64,000 bases of DNA from JBBQNJ01 sp038329845 (GCA_038329845.1 JBBQNJ010000017.1:4578-68577); one strand, 5' to 3'. Counted from the first letter of the stretch, positions 8,523 through 17,029 are shown. Notes: generated from the sequence alone by a model not told the origin. A program made the numbers and translations.

Positions 8523-8873
8523 TCAGGCCGTCAATCGGTGCAAGCCGCGGTTGGCGTATTCGCGTCGAAGCGTCCGCCGTCGCTTGAGCCGACGCCAGAC
8601 GGCCTCCTTGGCCCGTGCCGCCGCTTCATCGACGGTCGCGTACAGGTCGCGGCCGACGGCCTCGACGATGATGCTGCGCAAGGGACGCAGCCGGACCACG
8701 ATCCGGCAGCGCTTGTCCGCGCCGCCGCGCGGGCCGTTGATGTCCTTCAAGCGAACGGACACCGCGGCGATCTGGTCGGAGGCCGTCCCAAGCGAAAGCT
8801 TGATCCGGCCTTCGATATGTCGCACAATCGCGTCGGTCAACTCGAAACTCAAACCCTGAATCCTGATCCGCAT
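8523..8873 (-). CDS. HPF/RaiA family ribosome-associated protein, short form
   Basis: 116 residues starting MRIRIQGLSFELTDAI, with VSVRLKDINGPRGGADKRCRI and a second half DLYATVDEAAARAKEAVWRRL, the beta-alpha-beta-beta-beta-alpha order of the S30AE ribosome hibernation fold. It binds the 30S decoding region in the known family and silences ribosomes in stress. It lacks the C-terminal dimerisation domain of long HPF. AAAGGAG precedes the ATG. It is the first gene of the leftward Rnk array and is divergent from nhaR, so it may belong to the NhaR regulon (inference). Confidence 0.88.
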   Translation of the reverse strand: MRIRIQGLSFELTDAIVRHIEGRIKLSLGTASDQIAAVSVRLKDINGPRGGADKRCRIVVRLRPLRSIIVEAVGRDLYATVDEAAARAKEAVWRRLKRRRTLRREYANRGLHRLTA

Positions 8874-8940
8874 GGTGGCTCCTTTCTCGACGTATCATAG
8901 CCTGTGCCAATGAGTTCGGCAAATACGAAGTTTCTACCTT

Positions 8941-8963
8941 TACTATTGGTTTAACCTATAGTA
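8941..8963. promoter_or_regulatory. Inverted repeat between hpf-like gene and nhaR, candidate LysR operator
   Basis: TACTATTGGT, three bases (TTA), then ACCTATAGTA form ten-base arms with one mismatch. The AT-rich site stands out in GC-rich DNA and ends ten bases before the nhaR ATG. Dyads of this type are typical LysR-family binding sites, so autoregulation of nhaR and control of the leftward stress genes are plausible. Confidence 0.6.
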
Positions 8964-8973
8964 GAATCCGGCC

Positions 8974-9885
8974 ATGAAATGGCTGAACTACAACCACCTG
9001 CACTACTTCTGGATGGTCGCTCGCGAGGGAAGCATGGTCCGCGCCAGCGAGGAGCTGATGGTCTCGCAGCCCACGATCAGCGCCCAGCTCAAGGATTTGG
9101 AAAAGGCCCTGGGCCAGCGGCTGTTCGATCGGGTCGGGCGCGGCCTGGCATTGACCGACGCGGGACGGATCGCCTTCAACTATGCCAATGAAATGTTTTC
9201 ATTGGGCCAGGAGCTGGTCAACGCCCTGGAGCATCAGCCGCGAGTCCGCCCGCTGCGGCTGGCGGTGGGGATCGTGGATGTGATCCCCAAGCCCGTCGCC
9301 CGTCGCCTGCTCGAGCCGGCGATGCGCCTGCCTCAGAAAGTGCGGCTAACCTGCCGCGAGGACAAGGCCGACCGTCTCCTCGCCGACCTGGCGGCCCGCC
9401 GCCTGGACATGGTCCTCAGCGACAGCCCCATCGGCGCCGTGATGGGATTCCAGGGCTTCAACTATCTCCTGGGCGAGTGCGGCGTCTGTTTCTTCGCCGC
9501 CCCCAAGCTCGCCGCCAAGTACACAAAGGGATTCCCCAAGTCGCTGGACGGCGCGCCGATGCTTCTACCCACAGGCCACACCGCCGTTCGCCGCTCGCTC
9601 GATCTCTGGTTCGACTCCCAACGCATCCACCCCATTCTCGTCGGCGACTTCGACGACAGCGCCCTGATGTTCTCCTTCGGCCAGGGAGGGGAGGGAATTT
9701 TCCCCGCGCCGTCGGTGATCGAAAGCCATGTCCATCGCGTGGCCGGCGTACGACGGGTCGGCAGGACCGACGAGGTCAAGGAGCGGTTCTACGCCATCTC
9801 CGCCGAGGAACACCCCAAGCACTCCGCCGTGATCGCTATTCGCGACGCGGCCCGACAGGAGATATTCCAGGAAAATCAAGAATAG
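8974..9885 (+). CDS. nhaR: LysR family transcriptional regulator NhaR
   Basis: 303 residues, colinear with E. coli NhaR over the whole length as I recall that sequence: it opens NYNHLHYFWMVAREGSMVRA, the winged helix follows (VSQPTISAQLKDLEKALGQRLF), and the effector domain carries LDMVLSDSPIG, GECGVCFFAAP and VGDFDDSALMFSFG. In E. coli NhaR responds to sodium and activates nhaA and osmC. No antiporter gene is in this window; the divergent genes are a hibernation factor and four Rnk-like proteins, so the regulator may control a stress set here. The ATG at 8974 follows the inverted repeat directly. Confidence 0.92.
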   Translation: MKWLNYNHLHYFWMVAREGSMVRASEELMVSQPTISAQLKDLEKALGQRLFDRVGRGLALTDAGRIAFNYANEMFSLGQELVNALEHQPRVRPLRLAVGIVDVIPKPVARRLLEPAMRLPQKVRLTCREDKADRLLADLAARRLDMVLSDSPIGAVMGFQGFNYLLGECGVCFFAAPKLAAKYTKGFPKSLDGAPMLLPTGHTAVRRSLDLWFDSQRIHPILVGDFDDSALMFSFGQGGEGIFPAPSVIESHVHRVAGVRRVGRTDEVKERFYAISAEEHPKHSAVIAIRDAARQEIFQENQE

Positions 9886-10108
9886 ACTCCGCGACGACGC
9901 TGCTGGCCGAGCGTAGACGGCCGGCGGTTGGCTACATGTTCAGTCCCAACTTCATCACCGAGAGATTGCAGACCGACCGAATGCCGCCCCAGTGCTTGTG
10001 GCCGCTTCGGACTCCATGCTCCGGCAGCCGTCGTCCTGGCTGGTGCGACCCGGGCAAGCCCATGCGCCTCGATGGGCATCGGTTCCCGTCAGGCGGTAGA
10101 CTGTAGGG

Positions 10109-10843
10109 ATGGCGATCGATCGACCCGTGGCGTTGGTGACTGGCGGCGCTCGCCGGGTTGGACGCGAGATTTCTCTGCGCCTCACTCGGCAGGGGTTCCA
10201 CGTCTGCGTTCATTATCACCACAGCGAAGCCGAATCCGACGAACTGTGCCGGGAAATCCGCGATAACGGAGGTAGCGCCACCCGGATCGGCGCGGATCTG
10301 GCCCGCCCGTGGGAGACGGTCCCGCCGCTGGCTGAAGCGATCCTGCGCGACTTGGGGCGATTGGACGTGCTAGTGAATAACGCGTCGCTCTACGTGCCAT
10401 CATCAATGGCTGAAGTGGACGAACCCACGGTCCGGCGGCTGTTCGCCATCCACCATGATGCCCCCCTGCTGCTGTGCCGGGCGTTCGAGCCGGCGCTGCG
10501 CCAAGCCCGCGGGCACGTGGTGAATCTCAGCGATCTTCTCGCCGAGCGCCCCTGGCCGGAATATCTGGCGTACAGCGCCAGCAAGGCGGCGTTGTCGGCG
10601 CTGACTCGCGGCTTGGCCAAGGCCCTGGCGCCGGAGGTGACGGTCAACGCTATCGCGCCCGGCGTGGTCGAATGGCCGAGTGATTTTCCGGAGGAAGCCA
10701 GGGCGCGATATCTTCAACGGGTGCCATTGGGACGCGCCGGGAGACCTCGAGACGTGGCCGAACTGGTCGCGTTTCTGGTCAGCGGCGCTTCGTACATCAC
10801 CGGACAGATCATCCCGCTCGATGGCGGACGCGGCATCACTTGA
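10109..10843 (+). CDS. SDR family oxidoreductase, pteridine reductase/FolM-like
   Basis: 244 residues. The cofactor motif is TGGARRVGREI, in which an Arg replaces a Gly of the usual TGxxxGxG; this TGxxxRxG form is typical of pteridine reductases and dihydromonapterin reductase (FolM). NNAS, the Ser of VNLSDLL and the YSASK pair follow, and the C terminus GASYITGQIIPLDGG is standard. A folate/pterin role fits with folE 7 kb away, but substrate specificity within SDRs cannot be proved by sequence. Its stop overlaps the stop of the convergent epimerase gene by eight bases. Confidence 0.82.
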   Translation: MAIDRPVALVTGGARRVGREISLRLTRQGFHVCVHYHHSEAESDELCREIRDNGGSATRIGADLARPWETVPPLAEAILRDLGRLDVLVNNASLYVPSSMAEVDEPTVRRLFAIHHDAPLLLCRAFEPALRQARGHVVNLSDLLAERPWPEYLAYSASKAALSALTRGLAKALAPEVTVNAIAPGVVEWPSDFPEEARARYLQRVPLGRAGRPRDVAELVAFLVSGASYITGQIIPLDGGRGIT

Positions 10844-11825
10844 TGGGCGACTCACCCGGCAGCGGGTAGAGATGCCCTTCGGTTTTGAACCATTCGACGA
10901 ACTTCTCAAGCCCCGACGCCAGCGGCGTCGCCGGGGCGTAACCCAGTTCAGCGCTCGATCGAGTCAGATCGGCATAGGTTCGTTCGACATCCCCCGGCTG
11001 CGCGGGTTTCCGATCGATGATCGCCTTCGTTCCCGTCGCCCGCTCGATTTGCGCGATCAGCTCGGTCAACGTTATCGGATTCGATCCGCCCAGGTTGTAG
11101 ATGCGATATCGATCGCAGCGGTCCAGAGCCGCGAGAATGCCGGCGACGGTATCTTGCACGAACGTGTAGTCGCGGCTGGTCGATCCATCGCCGAACACCG
11201 GGATCGATTTGCCCCGCAGCAGCAGTCGAGTGAACTTGTGAATCGCCAGGTCCGGGCGCTGGCGCGGGCCGAACACCGTAAAAAATCGCAGACAAAAAAT
11301 GGGCATCCGATACAGATGCCAGTGCGTGTAACAGAGCAGTTCCCCGGCCCGCTTCGTCGCGGCGTAGGGACTGACCGGCTCGGCGACGGGGTCCTCCTCG
11401 GAGAACGGGACCTTCGCCAGATTACCGTAGACGCTGGAACTCGATGCGAACAAAAATTTCGACACCTTCTGATCCGCCGCCGCCTGCAACAGATTCGTCG
11501 TGCCTTCGACGTTTACGCGGGCGTAGAGGGCCGGGCGCTCGATGCTGGGGCGCACGCCGGCCATCGCCGCTAAGTGAATGATCGCCGCCGGCTTGACCCG
11601 CGCGACCAGCGCGGCGATCGCCGCGCCGTCGGTGATGTCGAGTTCCTCCAGATCGAACGATCGCCCATCCAGCGACCGGATGTTGGCCTCCTTCCAGGCA
11701 CGGGGATAGAAGTCGGCGAAATTATCGACCCCGATAACCCGCATTCCGCGCGCCAGCAGCGCCTCGGCGGTGTTCGATCCAATAAACCCGGCAGCGCCGG
11801 TGACAAGTACGGTAGGTTGGTTCAT
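10836..11825 (-). CDS. NAD-dependent sugar epimerase, UDP-glucuronate 4-epimerase-like
   Basis: Extended SDR of 329 residues. It has VTGAAGFIGSNTAEALL, the Asp-rich NAD contact GVDNFADFY, catalytic YAATK and the signature RFFTVFGPRQRPDLAIHKF, GDGSTSRDYTFVQD of the UDP-glucuronate/UDP-galacturonate epimerase group. It would interconvert UDP-hexuronates for surface polysaccharide, working with UDP-glucuronate made elsewhere; the dehydrogenase-like gene at 4086-5390 may not supply it because it lacks the catalytic Cys. The ATG at 11825 is the natural start. Confidence 0.87.
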   Translation of the reverse strand: MNQPTVLVTGAAGFIGSNTAEALLARGMRVIGVDNFADFYPRAWKEANIRSLDGRSFDLEELDITDGAAIAALVARVKPAAIIHLAAMAGVRPSIERPALYARVNVEGTTNLLQAAADQKVSKFLFASSSSVYGNLAKVPFSEEDPVAEPVSPYAATKRAGELLCYTHWHLYRMPIFCLRFFTVFGPRQRPDLAIHKFTRLLLRGKSIPVFGDGSTSRDYTFVQDTVAGILAALDRCDRYRIYNLGGSNPITLTELIAQIERATGTKAIIDRKPAQPGDVERTYADLTRSSAELGYAPATPLASGLEKFVEWFKTEGHLYPLPGESPIK

Positions 11826-11944
11826 GCGATTTCCGATCGTTGCTCGAGCTTACCCCAATCTTAGCGGCGGCGAAAATCCGCGATACCGCCCTTTCCCCGA
11901 GGGTGAACCCACATTTGGCGAATCGTCCAAAATCATAGCGAATA

Positions 11945-12068
11945 GAAAAAGGGGACGCGCTTCTTTTTCGGAATTTGTAAGCTATTTCGATGAAAGTCTC
12001 AATTAAGAACAATTCATAATATTGTACATCTATTACGCTGTGAAAAAAGAAGCGCGTCCCCTTTCTTC
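11945..12068. repeat. Small inverted-repeat element (MITE or REP-pair type)
   Basis: Two 21-base arms in perfect inverted orientation (11948-11968 and 12044-12064; core GGGGACGCGCTTCTTTTT) enclose 75 bases of AT-rich sequence without an open frame. The composition is unlike the flanking DNA. It sits in the gap between the epimerase start and the RNase H-like gene, upstream of both. Similar GGGGAC-ending repeats accompany REP-associated tyrosine transposases in many environmental genomes (recalled, not checked); no transposase is present here. Confidence 0.75.
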
Positions 12069-12134
12069 GGGGTGTCCTCGCCCGGCGGGCGCTGGACGAT
12101 GCCTTTACGGCGTCGATGTCGTATATTGCCGCGT

Positions 12135-13103
12135 ATGATTCTCGCCGGCATTGACGAAGCGGGTTACGGGCCTCTGTTGGGGCCGCTGGTGGTGGGATGC
12201 TCGGCGTTTGACATTGGCGAATGCGACGGCGAAGAACTGCCCTGCCTCTGGAAGCGCTTGCGGCGAATCATCAGCAAGAACCGATCGCGCAGTGGGCGCA
12301 AGCTGCACGTCAATGATTCCAAGCTCGTTTACTCTCCCGCCGCCGGCCTCAAGGAACTCGAACGGTCGGTGCTGGTGATGAGCAGCGCCGTCGCCGGGAG
12401 TTGCGCGGACTTGAACGACCTGCTGGCCCGGGCAGCGCCTCATGTCCTGGACGATCTCCCCGGCTACCGCTGGTATCAGCCGGCGATCGATGAGCGCTTC
12501 CCCATCGAGCAGGACCCCGCGGCGATCGGCGTGTTCACCAACGCGGTCAAGGATGAAATGCACCGCGGCGGAGCCCAACTGATCCACCTCGGGGCGCGGG
12601 TCGTGCTGGAAGGACAACTCAACCGCATGCTCGATCAGACCCGCAACAAGAGCAATACCCTGTTCTCCACCGTGGCGATCCACCTCGACCATCTGCTGCG
12701 CAACTACGGCACGCGCGGGCTGACGATCGTCTGCGACCGCCAGGGTGGCCGGTCCCACTATGGATCACTGCTGCGAATGATGTTTGATCAATGGTCGCTG
12801 GAAGTGACGATGGAGTCCGAGGCACGCAGCGAATACCGGCTTCGGCAAAACGGGCACGACGTGAGGATTCTCTTCACCGAGAAGGCCGAGACCGACTGCA
12901 TGGCCGTTGCATTGGCCTCGATGCTCTGCAAATACCTGCGCGAGGCATTGATGCGCCGATTCAATGCGTTTTGGAGACTGCATCTGCCGCGGGTAGACCC
13001 GACCGCGGGGTATTACAATGATGGGTCGCGTTTCTTGCGGGATATCGACGCCAAACGCCGGGAGCTGGGAATCGGCGACGCGGAACTGATTCGCTGTCGA
13101 TGA
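12135..13103 (+). CDS. RNase HII-like RNase H-fold protein
   Basis: 322 residues, about 100 longer than typical RNase HII. The N terminus ILAGIDEAGYGPLLGPLVV parallels the RNase HII signature GIDEAGRGPLAGPVV, with Asp7 and Glu8 in the catalytic positions but Tyr replacing the Arg that senses the RNA-DNA junction region. Asp201 (CDRQGG) and Asp254 (ETDCMAVALASMLCKYLRE) fit the remaining acidic residues, the latter followed by an ASxxxKxxR-like helix. It is therefore probably a metal-dependent nuclease of the RNase H fold. An insert of 100 residues separates the two halves. The ATG at 12135 opens the fold. Confidence 0.7.
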   Translation: MILAGIDEAGYGPLLGPLVVGCSAFDIGECDGEELPCLWKRLRRIISKNRSRSGRKLHVNDSKLVYSPAAGLKELERSVLVMSSAVAGSCADLNDLLARAAPHVLDDLPGYRWYQPAIDERFPIEQDPAAIGVFTNAVKDEMHRGGAQLIHLGARVVLEGQLNRMLDQTRNKSNTLFSTVAIHLDHLLRNYGTRGLTIVCDRQGGRSHYGSLLRMMFDQWSLEVTMESEARSEYRLRQNGHDVRILFTEKAETDCMAVALASMLCKYLREALMRRFNAFWRLHLPRVDPTAGYYNDGSRFLRDIDAKRRELGIGDAELIRCR

Positions 13104-13141
13104 GGGCGGCATGCGTCCCGCCGATTAGGCGACTGTGACGA

Positions 13142-14473
13142 ATGGATCGCGCGGCGGATCGCTTACCAAGATCGCTCTTCATGCGCCAAGACCAAATGCG
13201 CCAGGACCAAGACATCGCCATCCCCGATGATCCGCCTCCGCCCGCGGTGAACCGCGGTGCCTCGCCGCCGGCGGCCGGCGAACCATCGCCGTCGGCGCTG
13301 CACAGCGGGATGAGTCTTGGGCGATATTACGGCCTTCATGTCCAGGGCGCGGTCTTTCCGCTGACGGCGGGCGTGTTGCTGTACGGGTGGCGGGCAATCC
13401 TCGTCATTTTCGGAGTCCTGGCGAGCGTGGCCTTGGGGGTGGGTCTATGGCGGCGGGTGGGAACGCGGGGCCGGCAGTTGCGATACTCGCACGCGCTGTG
13501 GCTGGGGTTGCTGACGGCGTTGGCGCTGCCGGGGCACCTGGCTGGCGGCGGATCGACGCCGCCGGCTGGAATCGGTGCGATTCTCTGGCCCGTGATTCCC
13601 GGCGCGGGGCTGTTATTGGTGATCATGCTCTGGTTGCTGGGCGGTGCCGGGTCCGGGCGGGTGCATCCGGTGGTCGCCACCCTGTTGCTGCTGATCGTCC
13701 TGTTCGGCGGCGAATTGGTGCCGCATTACGTATTGCAGCGATCTCGATTGCTTCGCGGAGACCTGCTGCAAGCGCCGACGCCGGCCGTCGGCGCCGAGCG
13801 CTCCACAGCGCAGGCGAACTCCACCATCCCATGGAGCCGACGCCCGCCAGTGCGCGACTTCGACGCGACGAGGGGCGAGCCGGCGAGTGAAGAACTCACC
13901 CGGTTCACCGCCGCCCGACCTTCCAGCGAGCATGGATGGGTCTCGCTCGAATCGCTGCTGCGAGATCGAATGCCCCCTCTCGAAGACCTGATCATCGGCG
14001 GATCGCCCGCGCCTCTGGGCCTGGGCAGCGCCATCGCGGTGATTGTGGGCGGCCTGCTCCTGCTCTACCGCGGCTTGATCGATTCGCGGATTCCGCTGGC
14101 GATTGTCCTCATGGCATTCGCCACGTTTATCATCGCGCCGGTCCCGGTGGTGGTGACCGAAAGCGCAATCCAGTGGCGATGGATGGCGGGGCTGCGCGGG
14201 GCCCAAGTGGGATGGCCGACGGCGATCACGTTCGCCGACTACGAACTCATGGCCGGACCGCTGTTGTTCACGGCGTTTTTTCTCGCCACCGGAAGTGCCG
14301 TGCGCCCCATGGGACGACGCGCCCGCTGGGTCTACGGCGCTGTGGTGGGCGTTCTGGCCGCCGCTGGACAACTGTATGTGTCGGCGTCGTATGGCGCTTA
14401 TCTAGGTCTGCTGATCGGCGCTGGATTGACTCCCACCCTCGATCGTCGCGCCCGCGTGCGACCGCTGATCTGA
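13142..14473 (+). CDS. RnfD/NqrB-like multi-pass membrane protein, orphan
   Basis: 443 residues with roughly ten predicted membrane helices. HALWLGLLTALALPGHL then RVHPVVATLLLL match the RnfD/NqrB core. Later GLLLLYRGLIDSRIPLAIV and MAGPLLFTAFFLATGSAVRPMGRRARWVYG match the family motifs GGLYLLxRxxIDWRIP and GAFFMATDPxxxPxxxxGR. These subunits carry flavin and form ion-pumping electron transfer complexes. The covalent-FMN motif SGAT is not visible; the intervening 100 residues are hydrophilic and low in complexity. No other Rnf or Nqr subunit is nearby. The N-terminal 50 residues are disordered and Pro-rich. Confidence 0.65.
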   Translation: MDRAADRLPRSLFMRQDQMRQDQDIAIPDDPPPPAVNRGASPPAAGEPSPSALHSGMSLGRYYGLHVQGAVFPLTAGVLLYGWRAILVIFGVLASVALGVGLWRRVGTRGRQLRYSHALWLGLLTALALPGHLAGGGSTPPAGIGAILWPVIPGAGLLLVIMLWLLGGAGSGRVHPVVATLLLLIVLFGGELVPHYVLQRSRLLRGDLLQAPTPAVGAERSTAQANSTIPWSRRPPVRDFDATRGEPASEELTRFTAARPSSEHGWVSLESLLRDRMPPLEDLIIGGSPAPLGLGSAIAVIVGGLLLLYRGLIDSRIPLAIVLMAFATFIIAPVPVVVTESAIQWRWMAGLRGAQVGWPTAITFADYELMAGPLLFTAFFLATGSAVRPMGRRARWVYGAVVGVLAAAGQLYVSASYGAYLGLLIGAGLTPTLDRRARVRPLI

Positions 14474-14953
14474 AGGGTCGGGTGCTTCGGTCGGCGAGCG
14501 CGTGAAAACCGGCTCGAAGCCACGCCCCGCCCTCGGCTCAAGCCGGTGCAGCGGCGCGATGGCCGCAGCGCTGCCGAATCCGGCGTAAATCAGCGACAAG
14601 ATCAATGCGGCGTAGATCGCCAGTTCGATCCACGAGCCTGCTGCGCCAAGTGCGATGATCATCGCAAGCAGGAGCAGAACATGAATCGTGGCCATCGCGA
14701 TCGCCGCCGAGGCCGAGAATGGCCGTCGATCGCGGATCTCCGCGGCCAGCGCGAAATAGACCAGCGCCGGAATCCCATCGACGAAAAACACCGCCGCGAT
14801 CAGCCCGATGAGTGAAACTTCAACGCCCAACCATCGCGGCACGCCCAATCCCAATTGAGCCAGCGCCACGGCGGCGCAGGCGATGCCCGCGATGCGGACT
14901 CGGGCGGCGGCAACGTCGATCGCATTCGTGGTGTTCACTGATCGTACCGGCAT
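14402..14953 (-). CDS. Hypothetical four-helix membrane protein
   Basis: 183 residues with four hydrophobic segments (around residues 22-40, 45-68, 82-104 and 108-130) and a charged C-terminal tail of about 45 residues. No family recognised. Its 3' end overlaps the 3' end of the convergent RnfD-like gene by 72 bases; the tail encoded in that overlap is Ser- and Gly-rich and may be shaped by the opposite frame. ATG at 14953. Confidence 0.6.
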   Translation of the reverse strand: MPVRSVNTTNAIDVAAARVRIAGIACAAVALAQLGLGVPRWLGVEVSLIGLIAAVFFVDGIPALVYFALAAEIRDRRPFSASAAIAMATIHVLLLLAMIIALGAAGSWIELAIYAALILSLIYAGFGSAAAIAPLHRLEPRAGRGFEPVFTRSPTEAPDPSDQRSHAGATIEGGSQSSADQQT

Positions 14954-15044
14954 CGCTCGTTCGCCGGCCCGGGTAGGCCGGCGGGCGACGAGCGACTTCG
15001 GCTTCCCAAATCGCCAAAATCAACCGCTGCACGGCAATAATCGG

Positions 15045-15278
15045 TCAAGCCGCATCCCGCGAGGATTGCCGCGGATGCACCTCCAATTCGGTCACGAGCC
15101 GCAGGTCCAGAACGCTGAAACTCTCATCCGGTTGATGAACGACAATCGTTCGCCCCGAAGGCGATCGGGAGAGAAACTCAGGATGATCCACCCTGAAGGA
15201 TCGGCCATCGCCCATGTGGATGGTAAACGGGCGGAATGGAGCCGCGCCGTGAACGTTCTTGAGTTGTTCCACTGTCAT
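15045..15278 (-). CDS. Small conserved protein of 77 residues
   Basis: MTVEQLKNVHGAAPFRPFTIHMGDGRSF, then HPEFLSRSPSGRTIVV and a Val-rich end. The FRPFxIHMxDGRxxxVxHPEFL pattern is one I associate with short cytoplasmic proteins common in planctomycetes; no function is known. The ATG at 15278 begins this pattern; the longer open frame upstream has no similarity. No strong ribosome binding site. Confidence 0.65.
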   Translation of the reverse strand: MTVEQLKNVHGAAPFRPFTIHMGDGRSFRVDHPEFLSRSPSGRTIVVHQPDESFSVLDLRLVTELEVHPRQSSRDAA

Positions 15279-15420
15279 ATTGTTATTATACTTGATCTTT
15301 GCTCGGGGTGGCCTTGCTCTTTTCCAGCCCTTCGGGCGGTCGATACTTCCGGCAGATGGCGCGACGGAACCCGCGTCAAAAGTCTGTGAGCCGGCGGACA
15401 ATCATAGCGCGGAGACCCTT

Positions 15421-15879
15421 ATGAGCATCAAGTACGCTTATTCACTGGATGGGGAAAAGTATCAAGGGGAATTCGACACGCGAGAAGCGGCGCTGGCGCG
15501 GGCGATCGCCCGCGCTCATGCGGCGCTCGAGCCGCCGCAATCGGTCTTCGTAGCACGAATGGTGCCGGCCGATCCGCAGGCGGAAGGCCACGCCCAGGCG
15601 GTGATCCATGCGATGCATGAACGCGGACGCGACGCTCAGGGCGAGACGGGATCGACATGGCTGCGCCGGGTCAGCGAGCATCAGGAGGCCGCGCTCGACG
15701 AGGCGCTCACCGGCGTAATCCTGGCCTGGCTCAAGCAGCACGAGCTGATGCCCACGCACCGCCACGTTCAGTCGATCAGCGAACACGCCTTGCCGATCCC
15801 CACGGCGACCCCTTCCGGCAATACCCAGCGGGAAGTGAGCGACATGGGTGCATCAAATTACCCGGTCGAGGGAATCTGA
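15421..15879 (+). CDS. Hypothetical protein, 152 residues
   Basis: The start MSIKYAYSLDGEKYQGEFDTREAALARAIARA looks like a small alpha/beta fold; a helical centre (WLRRVSEHQEAALDEALTGVILAWLKQ) follows, and the C terminus is Ser/Thr-rich. Predicted cytoplasmic. I do not recognise the family. The ATG at 15421 follows directly after a gap; the upstream in-frame extension overlaps the promoter region of the divergent 77-residue gene and is unlikely to be coding. Confidence 0.6.
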   Translation: MSIKYAYSLDGEKYQGEFDTREAALARAIARAHAALEPPQSVFVARMVPADPQAEGHAQAVIHAMHERGRDAQGETGSTWLRRVSEHQEAALDEALTGVILAWLKQHELMPTHRHVQSISEHALPIPTATPSGNTQREVSDMGASNYPVEGI

Positions 15880-15932
15880 TTCAGGCCGGCGGCACCGCCG
15901 GGCGCGGGACGGGGCGGGACGGGACGGGGCGG

Positions 15933-16931
15933 TCATCGCTCGAGCAGCTTGCCCAGCAGCTCGCCGTAATAGGTGATGATCAGGTCGGCCCCGGCGCGCT
16001 TGATGGCCAGCAGACTCTCGAGGACCGCGCGTTCGCGGTCGAGTGAGCCATTCCGTGCCGCCGCCTCGAGCATCGAGTATTCTCCACTGACCTGGTAGGC
16101 GACCAGCGGCAACTCAAACCGGCGCCGTACGGCGGCGATCACATCCAGGTACGCCCCGGCGGGCTTCACCATGAGCATGTCAGCGCCCTGCTCGACATCG
16201 AGCCGGGCTTCGAGCAGCGCCTCGTCGAGGCCGCGGGCCGGGTCCATCTGATAGCCGCGCCGATCCCCGAACTCCGGTGCCGAATCGGCGGCATCGCGGA
16301 ACGGTCCGTAGAAGGCGCTGGCGTATTTCACCGAGTAGCTCAGGATCGAGACATCGCTGAACCCCTGGGCGTCCAGCCCGCGGCGCAGCGCCCCTACCGT
16401 TCCATCCATCATTCCGCTGGGCGCGATCACCGCGGCCCCGGCGCGGGCGTGGTTGATCGCCTGGGCGACCAGCCGCTCGACCGTCGCGTCGTTGTTGACC
16501 GTCGTCCCATCGTCGCTCAATGGCCCGCAGTGCCCATGGCTGGTGTACTCGCAAAAACACAAATCGGTGATCCCCACCATATCCAGCTTCGCCCGCTGCG
16601 CCTGTTGTAACAGCCGGCAGACGATGTTGTTCTCATCCAGCGCGGCCGAGCCCATGGCGTCCTTTTTCGTGCGATCGACGACCCCGAAAATAAGATAGGC
16701 GGCGAACCCCTCGCCGGCGCGAGCCCCCAGCCATTCCAGCGCCACATCCACGGACATCTGAAAAACGCCCGGCATCGAGCCGATTTCGCGGCGAACGCCC
16801 GATCCCTCGACCACGAAGACCGGAACGATCATCTGCTCGCGACGAAGCTCGACGCGTTGCAACATCCCGCGAAGGCGCCGATCGCCCCGAAGCCGCCGCG
16901 GACGAACAAGCTGGTCCTGAATCGATCTCAT
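15933..16931 (-). CDS. hemB: Porphobilinogen synthase (delta-aminolevulinate dehydratase)
   Basis: Condenses two 5-aminolevulinate molecules to porphobilinogen in haem and tetrapyrrole synthesis. The zinc-site Cys cluster DLCFCEYTSHGHCG marks the zinc-dependent form. The Schiff-base lysines lie in YSVKYASAFYGPFRDAA and DMLMVKPAGAYLD; QVSGEYSML completes the active site. 332 residues, normal length. The ATG at 16931 is divergent from folE across about 100 bases. Confidence 0.97.
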   Translation of the reverse strand: MRSIQDQLVRPRRLRGDRRLRGMLQRVELRREQMIVPVFVVEGSGVRREIGSMPGVFQMSVDVALEWLGARAGEGFAAYLIFGVVDRTKKDAMGSAALDENNIVCRLLQQAQRAKLDMVGITDLCFCEYTSHGHCGPLSDDGTTVNNDATVERLVAQAINHARAGAAVIAPSGMMDGTVGALRRGLDAQGFSDVSILSYSVKYASAFYGPFRDAADSAPEFGDRRGYQMDPARGLDEALLEARLDVEQGADMLMVKPAGAYLDVIAAVRRRFELPLVAYQVSGEYSMLEAAARNGSLDRERAVLESLLAIKRAGADLIITYYGELLGKLLER

Positions 16932-17029
16932 GCCCCTGAATATACCCGAAATGCACCCCGCACGTCGCGGCTCTCCTCTCTCGGGTTCGTTCGGCTATAA
17001 TTCTTCGCACAAGCGACAAAGGCATAAAT

